This document shows positions 57,832-64,000 of a DNA stretch of 64,000 bases, piece after piece. The notes beneath the pieces were generated by a model. That model worked only from the letters and a program-made list of their open reading frames with translations, searched no databases and was not told the origin of the DNA. Source of the DNA: Bacillota bacterium (GTDB lineage Bacteria > Bacillota > Dethiobacteria > DTU022); assembly GCA_033549065.1 (NCBI GenBank), contig JAWSUE010000006.1, positions 89,016 to 153,015 on the forward strand, written 5' to 3'. The translations under genes and the position numbers were made by a program. The first letter of the stretch is position 1, and each line of letters begins with the position of its first letter.

Positions 57832-59016
57832 TTATGATACTTTTACTATTGTGGCTTCGCCCTGGGCTGCCCCGCTGCAGATGGTAGCAAGTCCGTATCC
57901 GCCGCCCCGCCTTCTCAGCTCTGCGATGAGAGTCATCAGTATTCTGGCCCCGCTGGCCCCTATTGGATGGCCAAGCGCAACCGCACCGCCATTAACGTTA
58001 ACTTTATCTTCATCCCACCCTCCAAGCTTTATACAGGTTAGGGCAACAGCCGCAAATGCTTCATTAACTTCAATTAGATCGATCTGATCAATTCCCAGAT
58101 CTGCTTTGTTCAATGCCTTCACTGCCGCTTCATAAGGCACAGTGGCAATATAGCGCGGTTCCAGTGATACAGACGCGTGGGCAACAATTTCTGCCAGCGG
58201 CTCCAGTCCCCGTTCTTTTGCCGCCTGAGGTGAAGTAATTACCAGGGCTGCCGCACCGTCACTGATTGCGGGGGCATTTCCTGCTGTAATCAGGCCATCC
58301 GGCTCAAAGGCCGGCGGCAGGCAGGATAAACTCTCCAGAGTCGTGTTCCGACGGGGAAGTTCATCTTTATCAACCAGTAAATGATCACCCTTTCTTACAG
58401 GAACTTCGACAGACACTATTTCCTCACTTAAACGTCCCGCATCTTCCGCCTCAACTGCCAACATATGGCTGCGCAAAGCGAAACAATCCATTGCTTCCCT
58501 GGTGATTCCATGTTCAGCCGGCACTGCGCTACCGTGAACTCCCATATGAACCCGGTGAAAAGGACACCACAGCCCGTCGTGAATCATTCCGTCGATCAGG
58601 GTTGTATCACCCATCCTGTATCCAATTCTGCCCTGAGGCAAGTAATAGGGGACAGCGCTCATATTCTCCATTCCCCCGGCAGCCACTATTTCTGCATTGC
58701 CGGAGCGGATCATCATCTCGCCCAGGTTAACCGCTCTCAACCCAGAGGCGCATACCTTGTTGATTGTCTCCGAAGGGATGCTTAAAGGCATATCAGCCTT
58801 AACCGTTGCCTGTCTTGAGGGGATCTGCCCGGCTCCCGCCTGGACAACCATCCCCATGAAAACATTATCGACTTCACCAGATTTGATCTCTGATCGCCTG
58901 AGCGCCTCTTTCAGCACAATTCCACCCAGATCAACTGCAGGAACATCCCTGAACATTCCGAGATATTTGCCAAATGGTGTGCGGGCATAGCCTAAAACTA
59001 CAGCCCTGTCAGTCAT
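57832..59016 (-). CDS. Acetyl-CoA C-acetyltransferase (thiolase)
   Basis: 394 residues. Nucleophile Cys89 in NKVCASGLRAV, GGMENMS, GHPIGASGAR with catalytic His, and second Cys in ICSGAAQGEA. It cleaves acetoacetyl-CoA to two acetyl-CoA at the end of beta-oxidation (or condenses them). ATG overlaps the purD stop by four bases (ATGA), so translation is coupled to the purine genes. No enoyl-CoA hydratase or hydroxyacyl-CoA dehydrogenase gene is in the window. Confidence 0.94.
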   Translation of the reverse strand: MTDRAVVLGYARTPFGKYLGMFRDVPAVDLGGIVLKEALRRSEIKSGEVDNVFMGMVVQAGAGQIPSRQATVKADMPLSIPSETINKVCASGLRAVNLGEMMIRSGNAEIVAAGGMENMSAVPYYLPQGRIGYRMGDTTLIDGMIHDGLWCPFHRVHMGVHGSAVPAEHGITREAMDCFALRSHMLAVEAEDAGRLSEEIVSVEVPVRKGDHLLVDKDELPRRNTTLESLSCLPPAFEPDGLITAGNAPAISDGAAALVITSPQAAKERGLEPLAEIVAHASVSLEPRYIATVPYEAAVKALNKADLGIDQIDLIEVNEAFAAVALTCIKLGGWDEDKVNVNGGAVALGHPIGASGARILMTLIAELRRRGGGYGLATICSGAAQGEATIVKVS

Positions 59017-60305
59017 TGGCCGCCACCTCCGTTTAAGGCCCGGTATGCAATATCTTTTCGGTAATAACAGCCTTCAAAATATATTTTACCGGCTGCATCG
59101 TAAACTCGCCTAAGCGCTTTCTTCAGATCTTCATCCCAGGCTGTAACCCCGAGAACCCTGCCGCCTCCGGTTACCAAACGGTTATCTTTTTCCCTGGTAC
59201 CAGCATGGAAAACAGCAACCTTCCCACCGCCATCTTCAACTGCCCGGCCGATCCCTTCGATCATAAAACCCTTATCATAAGATCCGGGATAACCCTTTGA
59301 AGCAAGCACCACGCAAACTGCAGGATCACCAAGCCATTCGGCTCTTTCTCCGGCTAAATCGCCCCGGGCAGCCTTCATCAGCAGAGGCAGCAAATCCGAT
59401 TTCATTCGCGGTAGAATCGCCTGAGTTTCCGGGTCACCGAAGCGGACATTAAATTCAAGAACATTAAATTCATTCCCCGAAACCATCAGTCCGGCATAAA
59501 TTACCCCGCGAAAATCTATTCCGCTCTCCTTAAAACCTCTTAACAAGGGCTTGAAAACATTATTCACGGTTTTTTCAGCCAGCTGATCAGTATAAATGGG
59601 CGCTGGAGAATAAGCTCCCATGCCACCCGTATTCGGGCCTGTATCTCCTTCCCCGATCGCTTTGTGATCCTGGGCCGATGGGAGATAAATCAGTTCTTTT
59701 CCGTCGGTAATCGCCAGAACAGAAACTTCTTCTCCGCTCAGGCACTGTTCAATAATTACCCGGTCACCGGCTTCACCGAAGGCTTTCTCGATCATGATAT
59801 CGTATAAAGCCTGCTCGGCTTCCGCGGGTCCTGAAGCTACAGTTACACCTTTTCCGGCCGCCAGACCGTCCGCCTTGATCACCACCGGACCGCCATAAAA
59901 CCGGGAAAGATGCCGTCTTGCATCATCAAAATCGTCAAATACTGCAAATTCAGCGGTGGGGATCCCCCACTGTTTCATTTTTCGCTTGGCCCATACCTTA
60001 CTTCCTTCCAGCCTGGCTCCCTTGCTATCGGGGCCGAATACCATCATTTTACTCTCACGGAACTCTTCGGCCAGTCCTTTGACCAGCGGAGCTTCGGGAC
60101 CCACTACGGTCAGGTCAATTTTATTCTCCAGAGCCCATTTTTTCAGGCCGGAAATATCTTCTGCAGCAATATCTATACACTCGGCAACTCCGGCTATTCC
60201 GGGATTACCCGGTGCACAATAAAGTTTTTCCAGCAGAGGGCTCTGGGCTATCTTCCAGGCCAGGGTATGTTCGCGCCCTCCTCCGCCAATAATTAAAACA
60301 CGCAT
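59013..60305 (-). CDS. purD: Phosphoribosylamine-glycine ligase
   Basis: 430 residues. GGGGREHTLAWK at the start, LCAPGNPGI region, and ATP-grasp motifs (VIKADGLAAGKGV, FNVRFGDPETQAILPR in parts). Second step of purine synthesis. Follows purH with a 19-base gap. Confidence 0.97.
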   Translation of the reverse strand: MRVLIIGGGGREHTLAWKIAQSPLLEKLYCAPGNPGIAGVAECIDIAAEDISGLKKWALENKIDLTVVGPEAPLVKGLAEEFRESKMMVFGPDSKGARLEGSKVWAKRKMKQWGIPTAEFAVFDDFDDARRHLSRFYGGPVVIKADGLAAGKGVTVASGPAEAEQALYDIMIEKAFGEAGDRVIIEQCLSGEEVSVLAITDGKELIYLPSAQDHKAIGEGDTGPNTGGMGAYSPAPIYTDQLAEKTVNNVFKPLLRGFKESGIDFRGVIYAGLMVSGNEFNVLEFNVRFGDPETQAILPRMKSDLLPLLMKAARGDLAGERAEWLGDPAVCVVLASKGYPGSYDKGFMIEGIGRAVEDGGGKVAVFHAGTREKDNRLVTGGGRVLGVTAWDEDLKKALRRVYDAAGKIYFEGCYYRKDIAYRALNGGGGQ

Positions 60306-60324
60306 CTGATAATGACCTCCTCTG

Positions 60325-61872
60325 CTAGTGCCTGAAATAACGGCGGCCTGTAAATACCATGGTCAGCCCAAGCCTGTTGCATAGCTCGATCGACTCTGCA
60401 TCCTTTAAAGAACCGCCAGGTTGAACGATAGCCGTTACACCAGCTTTAGCCGCTTCCTCAACCGTATCGGGAAAGGGGAAAAAGGCATCTGACCCCAAAA
60501 CTGTCCCTTTGGCCAGTTCACCGGCCTGGTTTAAAGCTATCCGGGCTGCACCGATTCTGCTCATCTGTCCGGCCCCTATGCCGTAAGTCCTGCCGTTACC
60601 GGCAATAACTATCGCATTGGAACGGACATGTTTGACAACTTTCTGGGCAAAGTTCATGTTTTCCCACTCTTCCTCACTGGGAGCCCTCTTCGTAACAACC
60701 TTGCCCTTTCTGACACTTACGGGCTCGCGATCTATCGTCTGAATCAGCATACCGCCGGCAACCTTCTTCAGATCAAAGAGGTCAGGATTATCCCCTTCGA
60801 CTTTCATCTGCAGAAGACGGATATCCTTTTTCCCCGCCAGAAGATCCAGCGCTTCATCTGTAAACCCGGGAGCGGCAATTACCTCTAAAAATATTTTTAT
60901 CATTTCCCCTGCAGTTTCTACATCGATAACCCGGTTCAGCGCCAAAACTCCCCCGAATATTGAAACCGGGTCGGCGTCATGGGCAAGCCTGTAAGCTTCG
61001 GCAATCGATACCGCAGAACCGACTCCACAGGGATTGGCATGTTTTACCGCAACGGCGGTCGGCTCTTCAAACTCGAGGACCAGTTCCCAGGCAGCATTCA
61101 AGTCATTTAAATTGTTAAAAGACAGCTCTTTCCCCTGAAGCTGTTCGGCAGCCGCCAGTCCTTTTATCACTCCTGAAGCAGCATAAAAAGCAGCTTCCTG
61201 TTGTGGATTTTCACCGTATCGTAAATCCTGAACCTTCTTAAAGGTATAACTTAACTGTTCAGGGTAAAGCGCAACAGCGGATTCAGGATTATTTTTAAAG
61301 TAAGCTGCAATTGCTGCATCGTAGGCCGCTGTATGGGCAAATGCCTCGGCAGCCAGATTCAGTCTGGTTTCTGCGCTAATCTTTCCTTCCTTTTTCAACT
61401 CTCCGATTATCTTCGAATATCGGGCCGGGTTGACCACTACCGCCACACTGTCATGATTTTTGGCAGCCGCCCTGACCATAGTCGGCCCTCCTATATCAAT
61501 ATTTTCCACCACTTCCTGGTGGGTTACCCCCTCGCGTGCTGCAGTTTTTTCAAATGCATAGAGGTTAACCACCACCAGTTCAATCGGTAAAATCCCCAAT
61601 TTTTCAAGTTCCGTCATCTGACCGGTGTCACCGGTTTTGGCCAGTATTCCCGCGTGGATAAAGGGGTGCAGGGTTTTAACCCTGCCGCCCAAAATTTCCG
61701 GAAAACCGGTTAGATCGGCCGCTTCTGTTATGGGTACACCTGCCTGGGCGATAACTTTTGCTGTCCCACCTGTTGAAACTATTTCAAATCCCAGAGCAGC
61801 AAGATCTCCGGCCAGTTCGGCAATTCCACTTTTATCGGTTACACTTAGCAGGGCTCTTCTATGAACCGTCAA
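60325..61872 (-). CDS. purH: Bifunctional AICAR transformylase/IMP cyclohydrolase
   Basis: 515 residues. IMP cyclohydrolase part at the N-terminus (SVTDKSGIAELA, GGRVKTLHPFIHAGIL) and AICAR transformylase part with KHANPCGVG and the terminal DAFFPFPDTVEEAAKAGV (in parts). Last two steps of IMP synthesis. ATG lies 14 bases inside the end of purN. Confidence 0.97.
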   Translation of the reverse strand: MTVHRRALLSVTDKSGIAELAGDLAALGFEIVSTGGTAKVIAQAGVPITEAADLTGFPEILGGRVKTLHPFIHAGILAKTGDTGQMTELEKLGILPIELVVVNLYAFEKTAAREGVTHQEVVENIDIGGPTMVRAAAKNHDSVAVVVNPARYSKIIGELKKEGKISAETRLNLAAEAFAHTAAYDAAIAAYFKNNPESAVALYPEQLSYTFKKVQDLRYGENPQQEAAFYAASGVIKGLAAAEQLQGKELSFNNLNDLNAAWELVLEFEEPTAVAVKHANPCGVGSAVSIAEAYRLAHDADPVSIFGGVLALNRVIDVETAGEMIKIFLEVIAAPGFTDEALDLLAGKKDIRLLQMKVEGDNPDLFDLKKVAGGMLIQTIDREPVSVRKGKVVTKRAPSEEEWENMNFAQKVVKHVRSNAIVIAGNGRTYGIGAGQMSRIGAARIALNQAGELAKGTVLGSDAFFPFPDTVEEAAKAGVTAIVQPGGSLKDAESIELCNRLGLTMVFTGRRYFRH

Positions 61873-62470
61873 CGATCAGGCACCTTCTTCCCTCAACCTT
61901 TAATTTATCCCGGCAAAAGAGATCGATCGCGGTGGGATAAAGCCGGTGTTCGGCAGCATGAATTCTCTGCAGCAGTGTATTGACGGTCTCCCGCTGGATA
62001 ACCGGGACCGCTTCCTGCAGGATCACCGGACCGCTGTCCAGCCCCTCTTCAACAAAATGCACTGTGCAGCCGGTTACCTTCACCCCATATTCAAATGCCT
62101 GCTCTACCCCGTCAGTTCCGGGAAAAGCAGGCAACAATGAAGGATGGATATTCATGATCTGTAATGGAAATGTTTTAACAAACAGTGGGGATAGGAGACG
62201 CATAAAGCCGGCCAGAACAACCAGATCAACCTTAAACTTTTGAAGTATTTCGATTAAAGACCGGTCATACTCTTCGCGGTTTTTGTGACCCTTGGGATCG
62301 ACAAATATGGCTTCCACTCCATGCCTGCGGGCTCTATCCAGGGCCGGTGCTTCACCGCGGTCACTGATAACAACCGCCACCCTGCCGGCAATTTCCTCTC
62401 TTTTAACTGCTTCCAGGATTGCCTCGAGGTTTGTTCCCTGTCCCGAAGCGAGAACGGCTATCTGCTTCAT
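61859..62470 (-). CDS. purN: Phosphoribosylglycinamide formyltransferase
   Basis: 203 residues. VLASGQGTNLEAI, NIHPSLLPAFPGTDG (catalytic Asn-His) and VTGCTVHFVEEGLDSGPVI (in parts) are the formyl-THF-dependent GAR transformylase motifs. Third step of purine synthesis; formate-dependent PurT is not seen. Overlaps purH. Confidence 0.96.
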   Translation of the reverse strand: MKQIAVLASGQGTNLEAILEAVKREEIAGRVAVVISDRGEAPALDRARRHGVEAIFVDPKGHKNREEYDRSLIEILQKFKVDLVVLAGFMRLLSPLFVKTFPLQIMNIHPSLLPAFPGTDGVEQAFEYGVKVTGCTVHFVEEGLDSGPVILQEAVPVIQRETVNTLLQRIHAAEHRLYPTAIDLFCRDKLKVEGRRCLIVDGS

Positions 62471-62568
62471 CTTTCAGCTCCTCCCGGCTTTGATTATGCT
62501 GCTTAATAAGTTCTACCAGCAAGACAGCTTTTCCTTTTGTCGCATCGATTATTCCAAACATCTTGCCA

Positions 62569-63603
62569 CTATTTAATCAGGACATCGCCATGCCCTCCGG
62601 TTACTTTTCCGATGAGGTAAGCCTTGATCCCTTCCGAGTCGAAATGCCTTAGTAGATCGCCGGCCTCGTCTTCGGAAACCGCCAATGTGTAACCCACACC
62701 CATGTTAAAAACCTTATACATTTCTTCCTCTGCAATCGCACCAAATTCGGCAATCAGATTAAAAACAGGTGGAACCGGCCAGCTGTCGCGCTGCAGCTCA
62801 ACTCCCACCCCGGGAGGCAAAACTCTCGGGAGGTTACCGGGCAGACCGCCGCCTGTGATATGAGCCATACCTTTGATGTTAAATTTTCCGAGCGCTGCCA
62901 TTACCGGTTTTACATAAATCACTGTCGGTTTTAAAAGTTCATCGGCCAAACTTGTTGAAAAAGCCGCCTGGAAATCGGTCAGAATAAGCGCTGCCTCTTC
63001 CAACAGGACCTTCCTGGCCAGAGAATATCCATTGCTGTGCAGACCGGACGACGTAAGGCCGATCACCAGGTCTCCGGCAGCAATTTTTGAGCCGTCAATA
63101 ATCTTCTCCCGGCTGACGATTCCGACGGCAAATCCGGCGAGATCGTATTCTCCGGGAGCATAGAATCCCGGCATTTCGGCCATCTCCCCGCCCAGGAGGG
63201 CACAACCGGCCTCTCTGCACCCTTCGGCAATGCCTGAAATGATCTCCTCCACCTGTCCGGGGAGAAGCTGTCCGGTTGCCAGGTAATCAAGAAAAAAGAG
63301 CGGCTCAGCCCCCTGGACCAAAATATCGTTAACACACATGGCCACGCAGTCTATACCGATGGTGTCATGCTTCTCTGCAGCAAAAGCCACCTTTAGCTTC
63401 GTTCCGACCCCGTCACACCCGGAAACCAGTACCGGATCTTTAATATTCTTTAGATCGGGCGCAAACATCCCTCCAAATCCGCCGAGATCCTGGAGCACCT
63501 CCGGCCTGAAGGTTGAACGGGCTAGCCCCTTGATCCGTTTTACAGCTTCCTCCCCGGCGTCAATGTTAACTCCCGCTTTTTTGTAATCCATCCCTTCAGC
63601 CAT
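62569..63603 (-). CDS. purM: Phosphoribosylformylglycinamidine cyclo-ligase
   Basis: 344 residues. MDYKKAGVNIDAGEEAVKRIK, SGCDGVGTKLKVA and LLGGEMAEMPGFY are typical AIR synthetase motifs. First gene of the run purM-purN-purH-purD; purF, purQ and purL are not adjacent in the window. GAGGAG precedes the ATG; the 67 bases before repeat D show no purine riboswitch that I can recognise. Confidence 0.97.
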   Translation of the reverse strand: MAEGMDYKKAGVNIDAGEEAVKRIKGLARSTFRPEVLQDLGGFGGMFAPDLKNIKDPVLVSGCDGVGTKLKVAFAAEKHDTIGIDCVAMCVNDILVQGAEPLFFLDYLATGQLLPGQVEEIISGIAEGCREAGCALLGGEMAEMPGFYAPGEYDLAGFAVGIVSREKIIDGSKIAAGDLVIGLTSSGLHSNGYSLARKVLLEEAALILTDFQAAFSTSLADELLKPTVIYVKPVMAALGKFNIKGMAHITGGGLPGNLPRVLPPGVGVELQRDSWPVPPVFNLIAEFGAIAEEEMYKVFNMGVGYTLAVSEDEAGDLLRHFDSEGIKAYLIGKVTGGHGDVLIK

Positions 63604-63670
63604 CGCACATCACTCCTCTATGCTTATACGTTTCCAGTTTTTTACCAAAGTATCAGCACTTTACGGGGAA

Positions 63671-63911
63671 AAGCTGCATAGCTAAAAATTTAAAGCGAAC
63701 TAAAGCAAGTTACTTAGAATTACAAGGCGAACCAATACTATGAGTCGGTCCCGATGAACAAAAATAATTTATTACCGCTTCAGCAATATGTTCGTCGGGC
63801 CGAGAGCCGAAGACTAAGTGTCAAGTCTCGAGGCTGCCGACGAATAGTTGAAGGTGAGCCTATGAAATTCTTGACGAGCGATCGTGAGCTGAATTTTTAG
63901 CACTGCGGCTT
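63671..63911 (+). repeat. Dispersed structured repeat, R-unit, copy D
   Basis: 241 bases, nearly the length of copy B. Outer ends AAGCTGCATAGCTAAAAATT (63671) and the mirror of GAATTTTTAGC..GCGGCTT (to 63911) match at 16 of 20, with a sequence unlike A/B. Inner stem GTTA..AGAATT and GGC pair with GCC and AATTCT..TGAC (63857-63875). Hairpin CGGTCCCGATGAAC (63746) with GTTCGTCGGGCCG (63790), loop ATTACCGCTTCAGC. Core AGACTAAGTGTC keeps the family sequence. It lies just upstream of purM. Confidence 0.72.
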
Positions 63912-63915
63912 TACA

Positions 63916-63946
63916 GCAAAACAGCCCGGCGTTTAACCGGGCTGTT
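63916..63946 (-). terminator. Intrinsic terminator at the right end
   Basis: AACAGCCCGG and CCGGGCTGTT, ten perfect pairs around a seven-base loop, then TTTTGC on the minus strand. It would end a minus-strand gene entering from the right edge. Confidence 0.75.
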
Positions 63947-63957
63947 ACCAATTCACT

Positions 63958-64000
63958 TTAGAAGAAGAGCGGCGCAAAAACGAGAGCCACTATACTCATC
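63958..64000 (-). CDS. Partial gene, hydrophobic C-terminus
   Basis: Only the last 13 codons before TAA (63958-63960) are in the window; they read MSIVALVFAPLFF, hydrophobic, as at the end of a membrane permease. The strong terminator 12 bases downstream supports a real gene end. Identity cannot be given; a transporter is the mild guess. Confidence 0.35.
   Translation of the reverse strand, partial: MSIVALVFAPLFF

Noticed and set aside
63604..63670. Purine riboswitch upstream of purM
   Set aside because: None of the conserved purine-riboswitch loop sequences are recognisable in this short stretch.

Overview
The window reads as chromosome of a strictly anaerobic, low-to-mid GC Gram-positive bacterium (Bacillota, Clostridia-like, of the kind that lives by syntrophic or amino-acid fermentation). 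The signs are strong AGGAGG-type ribosome sites with many TTG starts, an OpuC-type osmolyte transporter, pyruvate kinase with a C-terminal PEP-utiliser domain, ferredoxin-dependent 2-oxoacid oxidoreductase, two-subunit fumarase, two sigma-54 activators and adenosylcobalamin enzymes. I see no rRNA, tRNA or CRISPR array.

Layout. 1-7.7 kb (+): end of a nitrilase-family gene, then two pyrrolysine-free MttB-family methyltransferases behind a clear sigma-54 promoter, then a complete betaine-type ABC transporter. 7.75-9.6 kb (-): a sigma-54 activator with a Cys-rich sensor domain. 9.7-18.4 kb (-): housekeeping block rpsB-tsf-pyrH-frr-uppS-cdsA-dxr-rseP-ispG-glycosyltransferase. 18.6-32.3 kb: DUF1015, deacetylase, thioesterase, pyk, dnaE, AI-2E permease, nth, Lon-like protease, trmL. 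33-44.8 kb (-): leucine/valine dehydrogenase, four-gene 2-oxoacid:ferredoxin oxidoreductase, fumarase, malic enzyme, soluble fumarate reductase/succinate dehydrogenase and an AMACR-like CoA enzyme, with a second sigma-54 promoter at the head and a second sigma-54 activator just upstream, separated by an inserted REP-type transposase. 47-50 kb: ligA and a CDP-alcohol phosphatidyltransferase. 50-51.8 kb (+): TetR and an SDR. 51.8-63.6 kb (-): purMNHD running directly into thiolase, two acyl-CoA dehydrogenases, cobalamin adenosyltransferase, MeaB and a split B12 acyl-CoA mutase.

How the genes fit. The split mutase carries Phe and Gln where methylmalonyl-CoA mutase has Tyr89 and Arg207, so I read it as isobutyryl-CoA mutase. 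With the amino-acid dehydrogenase, the oxoacid oxidoreductase, the acyl-CoA dehydrogenases and thiolase this gives a plausible route valine -> isobutyryl-CoA -> butyryl-CoA -> acetyl-CoA. The left end looks like a quaternary-amine uptake and demethylation unit.

The least explained feature is a dispersed non-coding repeat family. Four copies of a roughly 180-240 bp unit (three on +, one on -, the latter nested inside another copy) keep an inner core and the same nested stems, while the stem sequences change in compensating ways. A second unit accompanies two of them. This looks like a non-autonomous mobile element whose folded RNA or single-stranded DNA is under selection; I do not recognise it.
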